The notes below the pieces were generated by a model. The model had not been told where the DNA came from and made no database searches. It saw only the letters and a list, made by a program, of their open reading frames with translations. This document shows positions 45,325 through 52,905 of a stretch of 64,000 nucleotides of DNA, in pieces (within the stretch, counting starts at the first letter, position 1; the number at the start of each line of letters is the position of its first letter). Position numbers and translations under genes: made by a program. Location: positions 2,069,501 through 2,133,500 of the forward strand of contig OY979718.1 of the NCBI GenBank assembly GCA_963855995.1, read 5' to 3'. The stretch comes from Muricea muricata (taxonomy: Eukaryota > Cnidaria > Anthozoa > Malacalcyonacea > Plexauridae).

Positions 45325-46068
45325 TTAATAATTAAGCCAGCGTTTTGAAGTTTTTTCTTGCTTTTCCGTATCTTTATGTCTTTTTACCAAGGTTTGAAAA
45401 TATTTTAATGGACTGCCAATTCGAGGGCTGCTACTGCTGCTATCAGGCACATCCTCCCCAGATCCACTGTCAATTTGAGCCTCTTTCCACTTGTCTTCAT
45501 TCCGTACTATGTCCCGAGGCATATTAATTTTTCTTAGTGCTCGAAAAAATTGCCTTGACCCAACAGGATTAAAATTTTTTCTCCCTCTGACAGCGTCGCT
45601 GATCAAATCTGAAATATTAGAGTGGGGGATGTCCACAACATCAAGGCTGACCCTACCCGTTTCATCCCAAGAAATAACATCGGGCCTTGCTTTCAAACGG
45701 TTTAAAAGTGCAACGGCTCTTGTACGCATTGTTTTAGGAATATTTTCCACAATAACCGAATCTGAAAGTTGTGCTTTTTCTTCGGGCAAAGCCAGCTCTT
45801 TATTTTCTATCTCACTATTGGGTAATATCCGAAATGTGGGGGTCGTATTGTCTTTCTGATGCTTCAAATCTAGATAACGTTCCAAATTTGCGTCATACAG
45901 TTTCTTTTTTTCATCATCATTTAGATCTTCACGATAAAGAAGTTTTGACATGTCGGCATCTTTTTGCATCATGTTACTAACAATCGGGGAGGTCTCCATT
46001 TTTTGCTTTTGTTCAAATCTGTTGAACACGTCCTCGGGTACAAGAATCATTTTTTTAACACTTTTCAT
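45325..46068 (-). CDS. Conserved Polinton protein of unknown function (247 residues)
   Basis: Begins MKSVKKMILVPEDVFNRFEQ, then ETSPIVSNMMQKDADMSKLL, and a charged helical DLNDDEKKKLYDANLERYLD stretch (about residues 47-70). A downstream domain reads RAVALLNRLKARPDVISWDE and later FNPVGSRQFFRALRKINMP. The C-terminus is Ser-rich and basic. The combination of ILVP, T-S-P, M-S-x-L-L and L-N-x-D-E-K-x-x-L-Y is, as I recall, shared by many animal Polinton proteins without an assigned role. A structural or scaffold role in virion assembly is a guess. Its ATG overlaps the stop of the preceding small gene (ATGA at 46068-46065), indicating a joint transcript. Frame intact. Confidence 0.75.
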   Translation of the reverse strand: MKSVKKMILVPEDVFNRFEQKQKMETSPIVSNMMQKDADMSKLLYREDLNDDEKKKLYDANLERYLDLKHQKDNTTPTFRILPNSEIENKELALPEEKAQLSDSVIVENIPKTMRTRAVALLNRLKARPDVISWDETGRVSLDVVDIPHSNISDLISDAVRGRKNFNPVGSRQFFRALRKINMPRDIVRNEDKWKEAQIDSGSGEDVPDSSSSSPRIGSPLKYFQTLVKRHKDTEKQEKTSKRWLNY

Positions 46069-46405
46069 TCTGTTAACAAGCTAGTTAACACAGTTAAAAC
46101 AGGTGGTAAAAGCGCTGCTAACAAATTTCCCCCACCTTTCTGCTGAGTCAACAAGCGTTGTTTCTTTACGCGTGAAACCTTTTTGTTTGCCAAGTCTCTA
46201 AGGTGTTTCTTGTATCGTGACAAATGTTGTTTCTGCCTCTTCGTCAGGGGAACTGTCCCTTTTAAAAGACGTTATGACAGCATTCACAAATGCTCAATAC
46301 AAGGTTGCTTGGCCCATGTTCTATAAGAACTTTTCGTACTTTAGGTTTACACTTTGCAAGTATTTGCAAGTAAGGCAAACTACCTCTCATCCTCTTTGAC
46401 ATCAT
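46065..46405 (-). pseudogene. Small pX-like Polinton protein gene with an apparent 1-nt frameshift
   Basis: The first part (ATG at 46405, alternative at 46402) encodes MRGSLPYLQILAKCKPKVRK and an ICECCHN segment and stops at TAA near 46265. The second part, open from about 46260 to the TGA at 46067-46065, encodes VPLTKRQKQHLSRYKKHLRD, then ANKKVSRVKKQRLL and a hydrophobic tail NLLAALLPPVLTVLTSLL. Together these match the order typical of a widespread Polinton/adintovirus small protein (helical N-terminus, KG-x-V-P-L-T turn, basic region, hydrophobic C-terminus; sometimes compared to adenovirus pX or pVI). The break coincides with a TTTTAAAA run and looks like loss of one base. Neither a slippery heptamer nor splice signals clearly explain it. 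A TATA-like box lies at 46438-46448. Confidence 0.7.
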
Positions 46406-46437
46406 GAGATAAATAAACTGAATTGCGTGAAAAGCAT

Positions 46438-46448
46438 GATTTTATAAC
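46438..46448 (-). promoter_or_regulatory. TATA-like box for the leftward small-gene/247-residue pair
   Basis: The reverse strand reads GTTATAAAATC 33-43 nt before the ATG at 46405. It lies in the 374-bp divergent intergenic region shared with the rightward 586-codon ORF. Confidence 0.45.
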
Positions 46449-46779
46449 TCGTTAATGGATAAAAGTAAACAAACGCCTTATCTGACGCCTCACCCCCTTT
46501 ATGCAATTTGAAAACATTTAGGAATAGTTCTTTGTATGTGCAGACGTAATTTACACAAAAGCAGGTGAATAGTCATTGATAAATCCACAGTTAATAGAAA
46601 TAAGATGGTTTGGAATGTCGGCAAACGTCAAAGGGGTGCGGCGAATATGTTGTGCATCAAAGGAAAAAAAGTCACGTGACTTTTAGTGTGCATCGCCTCC
46701 GGTAAACAATAGTGAATTGATAAGGCTTTTGGTAATTTGATACATATTTTATCACTGAAATCGTCTTTAACCTTTTGCT

Positions 46780-48540
46780 ATGGATTTCGAAGAGCGAAGG
46801 CAAGAAGAACACACTGTAAGGCAAATTTTGAGCGAAGACTCTGGGGAAACATTGCGTCAAAGACTCGATATTGATCCATCGCTTTCGGCAGGGAGTGAGC
46901 AAGGTGAAAGCTCTTTCGATGAAAAGACCGTTGAATACAACATGAACATTACTATTGACATCGTGGAAACGGACTACCAAGAAGTCGAAAACGAATTTGT
47001 CGATTCAATAGTTGAAATTGAGGGCTCAAAAGCATTTCCTTGCTCGAAGTGTGGCAAAATATGCAAGTCGAAAGGCGGTTTAACAAAGCACACTAACTCA
47101 AAACATGGCGACGTTTCACCCCATCTGAACACGACACCACTCTGTTTGGACACGTTAAAGTCGATTGTCGATACCATTAAAAGAAATATTGTCGCAGAAA
47201 AGCTTTACGGAGATGAAATCGACAGCGTTGTAAATAACATTTCTGCGACCGAATTGTTGTTGAAAGAAGTGTTGCCTCTGTACCCAAAATTTTGTCGAAA
47301 TAAGAATCAAGATAAACTGCTTGAGTCATTTTATGGATTGATGCTAAATTCGTCAACACTTTTAAATTGCAAAGATTCTCGAGTTGCCAACCTAGTTATG
47401 ATTCATGTTCCAGATCATTTAGTTGGGTTTGCTAACCTTGGTCAAGTGGGAGAAGAAACATTGGAATCTGTGGACTACGAAATTCAGCCTAGCGAACACG
47501 GACCGCTTTCATATATCGTAGGCTATGTCGTGATAAATCCAATCATGGTTGCATTTGTACTTTTTTTTATTGTATTTTCTGCGCTGATCCTTATAATAAC
47601 CAATGGAGACGAAAGACCTTGTACTTTCTTCCGACCCTTGGGCATTTTGGACTGTGTTGATCAAGGTTTACGTCATGTACCAATTTTGCAGGATGGCCGT
47701 CGTGATGTGAAAGTTTTAGATTTGCGACAAAACAACATTTCCACAATTGGAAATACAGTATTAACCATTTACCCGAATTTAAAGATTGTTGACCTTCGCC
47801 ATAACCCTAACGTATGTGGCAGAATAAACCTTGTTGGCGTCACGATTATAAGCGATTGTCCGATCTTCACCACTTCATTGAAACCCAGTCCTAGCCCTAT
47901 TCAAAATACCCCGCAATCCTCGCCCTCCAAAGCTCCGCCAATATCCATCAAGCATACAAGCTGCCTTGCTCCAAAATCCTCCTTTCCTAAAGCTACCACC
48001 CTAACGATACTCAGTCACTCCTCCATAAAAAATATTCCACGGCTCTCGACAATACCTGCTCCACGATCCTCGACCGCAAAAGTACTTAGTACCCCGCTTA
48101 CACTTGCCACCAGAAGTTCTCTAGCAATATCAACACCACGACTCTCGACCGTAAAACCATTTGGAACCCCGCCAACACCTACAAGTCTTTATACATCCTT
48201 AACCTCAACAGCCACTACCAAGACCTACAGCAAACCAATCCACAACTCCGTTCTTCCTGCAATCCCTTCAACACTGGCAACATCTACACGCTTTTATAAC
48301 AAACCGACTGTTTCCCTTGCTAGACCACAACCTCGCTCTTACGACCTCCTGATATATCTGTCGATAAGCATTTCTACAATTTTGGTCCTGATGGTCTGTG
48401 TAAAGTTTAAACTTTATACCCGCTGCCGCCAGAACAGTCATGAAATAGAGCAAAACGAAACAGTTCACATGAGCCCTACGGTTACGTCTATGAGCTCCTC
48501 AGGCTCAAGCACAGATATTTACTTGACAACTAGTGTATAA
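46780..48540 (+). CDS. Zinc-finger protein fused in frame to an LRR type-I membrane protein
   Basis: A 586-codon ORF in two unlike halves. Residues 1-255 are acidic (EERRQEEHTVRQILSED), with a C2H2 finger FPCSKCGKICKSKGGLTKH (about 86-108), a helical region (SVVNNISATELLLKEVLPLY) and HGPLSYIVGYVV, a motif seen in transposon-derived proteins, which breaks off. From M256 (ATG at 47545) a new protein seems to begin. A hydrophobic signal peptide or anchor MVAFVLFFIVFSALILIITN is followed by a Cys-capped leucine-rich repeat region (LDCVDQGLRHVP, VKVLDLRQNNIST, LKIVDLRHNPNVCG). Then come about 150 residues rich in Ser/Thr/Pro, mucin-like, a transmembrane helix (about 522-541, YLSISISTILVLMVCV) and a short cytoplasmic tail. 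The two halves may be a fusion, or two proteins with internal initiation. A cell-surface or envelope-like role for the LRR part is inference. Confidence 0.8.
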   Translation: MDFEERRQEEHTVRQILSEDSGETLRQRLDIDPSLSAGSEQGESSFDEKTVEYNMNITIDIVETDYQEVENEFVDSIVEIEGSKAFPCSKCGKICKSKGGLTKHTNSKHGDVSPHLNTTPLCLDTLKSIVDTIKRNIVAEKLYGDEIDSVVNNISATELLLKEVLPLYPKFCRNKNQDKLLESFYGLMLNSSTLLNCKDSRVANLVMIHVPDHLVGFANLGQVGEETLESVDYEIQPSEHGPLSYIVGYVVINPIMVAFVLFFIVFSALILIITNGDERPCTFFRPLGILDCVDQGLRHVPILQDGRRDVKVLDLRQNNISTIGNTVLTIYPNLKIVDLRHNPNVCGRINLVGVTIISDCPIFTTSLKPSPSPIQNTPQSSPSKAPPISIKHTSCLAPKSSFPKATTLTILSHSSIKNIPRLSTIPAPRSSTAKVLSTPLTLATRSSLAISTPRLSTVKPFGTPPTPTSLYTSLTSTATTKTYSKPIHNSVLPAIPSTLATSTRFYNKPTVSLARPQPRSYDLLIYLSISISTILVLMVCVKFKLYTRCRQNSHEIEQNETVHMSPTVTSMSSSGSSTDIYLTTSV

Positions 48541-48658
48541 TAACAAACATAGCAATGGGGTTTTTTATATTTTTATATTCTGGATGTTATAACTTTTACA
48601 TTTTGTTGGGTTGCGTAAAGGATTTAAATAATAATAATTACATTACATAGAAAGTCAC
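48541..48658. other. Convergent intergenic gap
   Basis: 118 bp between the rightward LRR ORF and the leftward ATPase; AT-rich, likely to hold both 3' ends. Confidence 0.5.
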
Positions 48659-49303
48659 TTATGCGTTTCGCATAACGTAAACAATATGTCTCTCGTTGGG
48701 CAAAATGTTTGTTCGCAATCTCATATCCGCGGGCGTTAATTGATGGAGATCCAGCAAAAGATAGCCGTATGGCCTTTTCGTAGCATCGTTATATGATTCA
48801 AGCAAATAGTCGACATTCTTTGGGTACATTTGACGAGCCAATGTTGTAATTCCAAGTGAATCACGCGGATTTCGAAATATCAACATGTAATGCGCATTTA
48901 AACTGAGCGTTCGCGAAAGTTTACCAGGCGGAAATAGGTTTTGAGTAAGAAATAAAACCGTTATCCCACGATGATGAGAGCCACGAGTAAAAAGGTCAAC
49001 CACGCGTTGATCGTTTGAGCACTGGGACATTAAATCGTCCAAAATTACCATTGAGCTATCGTGAGCATCGGTCATATCATATAAATCGTTTGGAAATCCC
49101 TCCACAAACTGTATGTTCGGTACAGTTTCTGATAGCTCGGCAAATTCTTTCTGATATACGCCATACGAATATATTATCTTAGAGGGTATCGATGAAAATA
49201 AATATTCAAGGTTACGTAACATGGAACGAAGAAAGAAAGACTTTCCGCTTTGACTTGCACCGCAGATATAAAAATTAGCAGGCGTCCTAAATCTTACATC
49301 CAT
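48659..49303 (-). CDS. ATP: FtsK/HerA-type DNA packaging ATPase
   Basis: A 214-residue protein; the first ATG is at 49303 (MDVRFRTPANFYICGASQSG). Walker A is GASQSGKS (residues 15-22) and Walker B is MVILDDLM (D89/D90). The downstream TRGSHHRGITVLFLTQNLFPP holds the arginine-rich segment and sensor Gln typical of Polinton, virophage and NCLDV A32-like packaging ATPases. It drives translocation of the genome into the capsid. Length is at the short end but normal for Polintons (about 200-270). Frame intact. It is the last gene of a leftward cluster (157-residue gene, GRF protein, Bcl-2-like, ATPase). Confidence 0.93.
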   Translation of the reverse strand: MDVRFRTPANFYICGASQSGKSFFLRSMLRNLEYLFSSIPSKIIYSYGVYQKEFAELSETVPNIQFVEGFPNDLYDMTDAHDSSMVILDDLMSQCSNDQRVVDLFTRGSHHRGITVLFLTQNLFPPGKLSRTLSLNAHYMLIFRNPRDSLGITTLARQMYPKNVDYLLESYNDATKRPYGYLLLDLHQLTPADMRLRTNILPNERHIVYVMRNA

Positions 49304-49355
49304 CGGGCCCACAAGGAAGACATGTACTGAATTTTATTTCGCAAACCTCTAAGTT

Positions 49356-49706
49356 TTATGACGAAAACAAGCGTTGAAAAATAGACATTATTTTGTCAAA
49401 AAAACTTTCTTCGATCTTGAACTTAGCAAAATCAAAGTTCCTCAAACGTTTAGCAACTAACTGTACAGCTACACGTGCCTCATCTCCAGAAACTTTCGTT
49501 AAATAAACCAGTGTTAAATAAGCCATGGCACGACCAAAATTGACTACGTCGATTTCGTAAAAAATAGTCACAAGATCAGGACAGCGTGAAACTATTGACT
49601 GATATATGTCTCCATGCTTGTCAAGTAAATAGTTCACATGATGCGATAACGTTCGCATATCAATATCTACGTTATTTTTTTGAAGCTCGTCCAAAATTAT
49701 TTCCAT
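49356..49706 (-). CDS. Bcl-2-like protein
   Basis: A 116-residue protein from the ATG at 49706 (MEIILDELQKNNVDIDMRTL) in a good Kozak context; the frame is open upstream only from a TTG. Residues 12-50 are helical. VVNFGRAMAYLTLVYLTKV (about 59-77) matches the BH1 region of Bcl-2 proteins (N-W/F-G-R followed by a hydrophobic helix). The C-terminal ESFFDKIMSIFQRLF could correspond to the BH2/alpha-7 region. Size and all-helical layout fit compact viral Bcl-2 homologues such as adenovirus E1B-19K-type proteins, which block Bax/Bak-dependent apoptosis. There is no C-terminal membrane anchor. Assignment rests on BH1 and layout; role as an apoptosis inhibitor is inferred. Confidence 0.7.
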   Translation of the reverse strand: MEIILDELQKNNVDIDMRTLSHHVNYLLDKHGDIYQSIVSRCPDLVTIFYEIDVVNFGRAMAYLTLVYLTKVSGDEARVAVQLVAKRLRNFDFAKFKIEESFFDKIMSIFQRLFSS

Positions 49707-49799
49707 TTCCCCCTCAAAGACAGACCAAAACGAGAATGAATACAAAAAGGTAAAACATATTTATTTAAAGTATAGTAATTAATACAAGCATTAAAGAAG

Positions 49800-50384
49800 C
49801 TAGTTAATATTCATGTCCTGAAAACTATGCACCAAATTGTCAAAGCAGTTCTTAAAATAGTTCTCTTGCTCTTTGGTTTTGTATTTCCACGGTTCGGGTA
49901 CGAATGAGTTGACCGGCTGTATTGATCCCTCTTCCTCCTCCGAAGCCCATTCGAAATAACCGCACGAGTTTTCCTTTCCGTTTGGGCAGCTGAAAAACAC
50001 ACGACCCTTGTTGACGCCGTCTTTTTTTACTTTGAGAACCGCACACGAAAACCCATGTCGACACATCGGACGAGTTAATGGCTGTACATCACCCCACTGC
50101 CAGAAGGTACATGGACTGTTTCTTTCAGAACACACAAAAAATGGCCTTCCGTAACTCTCTTTCATCATGTCTTTGACGACGCGCATCTTCGGAAGTTTAT
50201 TATGACCACCACATACTGGATGCGGTTGATTCGTGCATTTCCAGGCAGCTATGGCTTTTTCATACAAATACCCATCGTCTTCCGTGCAGAAAAAGTGACA
50301 TGTTTGACTCTGACCACAGAACCAAAATGAGCCTTTTTCAGTCGTTGAATGAGCAGCTGGTTCGCCGTGTAAGCACTTCATCAT
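49800..50384 (-). CDS. Triple GRF-type zinc-finger protein
   Basis: A 194-residue protein. A TATA-like box (50426-50434) only a few nt from the first in-frame ATG (50420) favours starting at the Met-Met pair at 50384/50381, giving MMKCLHGEPAAHSTTEKGSF. Three GRF modules (C-x2-H ... G-R-x-F-F-x-C ... C-x-F-F/W-x-W) follow. The first is KCLHGEP...FWFCGQSQTCHFFC, the second VCGGHNK...GRPFFVCSERNSPCTFW and the third MCRHGFS...GRVFFSCPNGKENSCGYFEW. The tail is acidic. GRF fingers bind single-stranded DNA in TOP3A, APE2 and NEIL3. Here a role with replicating or packaged element DNA is inferred. Confidence 0.85.
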   Translation of the reverse strand: MMKCLHGEPAAHSTTEKGSFWFCGQSQTCHFFCTEDDGYLYEKAIAAWKCTNQPHPVCGGHNKLPKMRVVKDMMKESYGRPFFVCSERNSPCTFWQWGDVQPLTRPMCRHGFSCAVLKVKKDGVNKGRVFFSCPNGKENSCGYFEWASEEEEGSIQPVNSFVPEPWKYKTKEQENYFKNCFDNLVHSFQDMNIN

Positions 50385-50425
50385 ACAGTATATTAATGTA
50401 ACTAAATTTTTATAGATCATGCACT

Positions 50426-50434
50426 CTTATATAG
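50426..50434 (-). promoter_or_regulatory. TATA-like box deciding the GRF gene start
   Basis: The reverse strand reads CTATATAAGAG just upstream of the first ATG (50420). A transcript start about 30 nt downstream would bypass that ATG and make 50384 the first usable one. Confidence 0.45.
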
Positions 50435-50483
50435 TTTTTAAACTTTCACGTCACTTCCGACCACGTGTTTGTAAATGTTTAAT

Positions 50484-50957
50484 TTAGTACCCTCTGCCTT
50501 CTTTCCAGTAGGAAAGATAGTTCAAAACAGAGTTAAATTCTGTATTATCCGTATCGAGATGAAGTTCCATTAAGGAATACATCAATGCAGAATCAGGATC
50601 GCGTCGAAGATCATTTAAATGGTCGACAATACTGTTGTAATATTTTAGTTTTAAAATTCTCAATGCCTCCAAAAATAGATGCCATACCGTCCGCTTACTG
50701 TTCACTCTCTCCATCGCTTCCAAACCGTACGTTGACCATTTTTCTTCAACGGTTAACATCAGGCAATCATGCCGACGCTGACTGGGATGGTCATACTCAC
50801 ATCCACAACATTTCTCCTTAGAAAGCTTTTCAATTTCGTCAGAAACAGCCCAAGCTGTTATCGTTTCTAATAGTCTACAAAGTTTCTGATAGTCTACAGA
50901 AGAAACCTCATCTGTAAACACTTTGTTTTTATTCGTGAATCCTTTCGAAAAATTCAT
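50484..50957 (-). CDS. Conserved cysteine/histidine-motif Polinton protein of unknown function
   Basis: A 157-residue protein from the ATG at 50957 (MNFSKGFTNKNKVFTDEVSS). The frame continues upstream to a TTG, but no ATG is there. The central CCGCEYDHPSQRRHDCLM holds a C-x-G-C ... D-H-P-S-Q-R-x-H-x-C-L motif that could bind a metal. The C-terminal half is helical (WSTYGLEAMERVNSK, WHLFLEALRILKL). I recall the DHPSQR-H-CL motif from uncharacterised proteins of cnidarian and other invertebrate Polintons but know no function. A TATA-like box (51047-51054, TATAAAAA on the reverse strand) lies about 90 nt upstream. It is the first gene inside the right repeat and heads the leftward cluster. Confidence 0.7.
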   Translation of the reverse strand: MNFSKGFTNKNKVFTDEVSSVDYQKLCRLLETITAWAVSDEIEKLSKEKCCGCEYDHPSQRRHDCLMLTVEEKWSTYGLEAMERVNSKRTVWHLFLEALRILKLKYYNSIVDHLNDLRRDPDSALMYSLMELHLDTDNTEFNSVLNYLSYWKEGRGY

Positions 50958-51046
50958 TTCCTCAGATATTCTAGGCTTAAATGCAGTAAAAAACAGTTCG
51001 GGTAAAAAAAACTTCAATGCAATAAAAAATTAGCTCGATTTATGGA

Positions 51047-51054
51047 TTTTTATA
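51047..51054 (-). promoter_or_regulatory. TATA-like box upstream of the 157-residue gene
   Basis: The reverse strand reads GACTATAAAAATCC about 90 nt before the ATG at 50957 and 30 bp inside the right terminal repeat boundary. Confidence 0.4.
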
Positions 51055-51083
51055 GTCAAGGTACGCGTGGGCGATGCCTGCCA

Positions 51084-51146
51084 TATGACGCAATTAGAAT
51101 ATGCCTTGAGGCATTTTGACAATGCCTAAACATTAGCATACTGTAT
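51084..51146 (-). repeat. Inner fragment of Polinton right terminal repeat
   Basis: Reverse complement of the inner end of the left repeat (35149-35211), including the words GCCTCAAGGCATATTC and GCATTGTCAAAATG (as read on the reverse strand). It is separated from the rest of the right repeat by the second foldback element; positions 51138-51146 are one copy of that element's target duplication. Confidence 0.9.
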
Positions 51147-51533
51147 AACAAGGGCGAATAATGTTAGCCAATCAGCGCGTTTGTTGACATTTTGTGTAAT
51201 TGACCAATCAGAATGCATGAAATTCACAATGTGTAAACAAAAGGAGTGGGAAAATAGCACCTTGTTCTATGGCCTCCGTGCCATTCGTTATTGCACTTCT
51301 CACTTCAAAAACAACAAATTGTGAGAAAGCGTGATTTTTTTTACAATTTCCTCGGGGGAATTTTTTAAATTCGATCTAGAACGCGAAAGATCAACGTTTC
51401 AATAACCGTGTTTTTATGCGCGCAAGAAAGATACCAATCAGCTCTATCGATACTATATGTAGACGTAGCTTTGTGTTACCTTACTTCCTTTATGCACACT
51501 TTATGCTGGAGATATGTCACCAGGTTTTGCAGG

Positions 51534-52880
51534 TTATGACTGGCCATCATCGTGATCACGGCTCGACTCCAGCGTTCGCCAATGGCGAATTCTTTGTAAC
51601 AAAGTGTCAATGTTTATTGTTTCGCTTTGATCGTCGACCAGTTGGTCGTACTCGTCGTTGTCATCATCGTCACTTAATTCCTCGTTCTCGTCGCTTTCCT
51701 CAGCAGCAGAAGGCACGGACACATTTGAAACAGACTTGTTTGCTGTTTGACCAAGCTCTTTAACTTTTGACAATAACGCTGTGTTACAGATCGGGCAATC
51801 TCCGATATTTGGGAGGATGCATGCGATGTGGAACGAATGCCCACATCACTGAGCTATACTCTATGGCCCACATCCATGAAAAACCGTTCACATGGAGCTC
51901 TGTTTGTTGCAGTTGAGCAAATCGCATTTCCTAAAAGTTTTAAAGTAAGTTTTATATTTTATAATTCATATTATTATAATTTGTCACGACTTAAAATATT
52001 AAATGAGCTCTATTAAATATGTGAGAACTTCATTAACATGTGCTAATTAAAGGTTGTCCCAACTCTACCCTCTATTCATCACATGTGCCTTTTTTAATAA
52101 CAGAGTGTGTTGTGTTTTTCAAAGCATGTGCATGTCCTAAGTAAACCAAGATCTCTTTGAATAGTGAAGTATTAAAGGCTTGGGGTTTTTTTAATTGAGG
52201 TATGTAAGAATATTATTCCATTTACCTGGCTGGGTTTGGTTGGTTTTCCACAGACAAGAATCCTAGAGGTAGGACTTGATTGGTAACAATTTTTTGACCA
52301 AACAGGTTAGGAAGTTTCCACTTGCTTGTGTGTTTAGGTTGACGGGGTGCCCGAGGTTGTTGAAAAGCTTTGTTGGGGTTTGTATAGAGGGTCTCAAACT
52401 TGTTGGTTAGAAATTTGGCTGCTTTGGTTTTCAACTTATCTATTCTTTTTGTACTGAAATTAAACTTTCTAGGTGGTACAAATACAGATTGGAAGGCATT
52501 TAGATCATGTTTGCAGACATCAATTTCTTTGGCCTTGAGTGCAATGTGATCTGCAGTGTCTGCTTCTTTTGTTCTTCGTTGTAACAGCGAATGAAAATTC
52601 TCCCCTGGATATTCGTCAAAAGCCAACAAGTGTTGATGTAGGGTGTTGAACATGGATGGGATATTTTCTTGCCAGTGGAGGAGTGCAGAAAGTGGCAACA
52701 GTAGTGCTTTGTCGTAGTGGCGTCGGCGGAACACAACAAACATAACCCAACAGTGGATTAATGATTCATAAAACAGTTCATACTTGTTGCACTTGAAGAC
52801 TATGGAATAAATACTCAACACCAATGGAATGTAATTGTCAAGGGGATTGACCAGTGTGAGGAACTCAATGTCTTTGCACT
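51534..52880 (-). pseudogene. Mirrored partial copy of the RING-like gene, left arm
   Basis: Identical in layout to the right-arm copy: 52824-52222 repeats the last about 200 codons of the first exon and 51773-51534 the acidic C-terminus. It differs in a few residues (QRRTKEAD in place of RRRTKETD). It lacks the N-terminal part that lies in the unique loop. Confidence 0.85.
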
Positions 52881-52905
52881 AAAAGATGTCTTCTGTATTG
52901 TCTTC

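Noticed and set aside
51416-51763. 115-codon ORF (and its mirror at 54318-54665)
   Set aside because: Antisense to the acidic C-terminus of the RING-like gene fragment; treated as a shadow.
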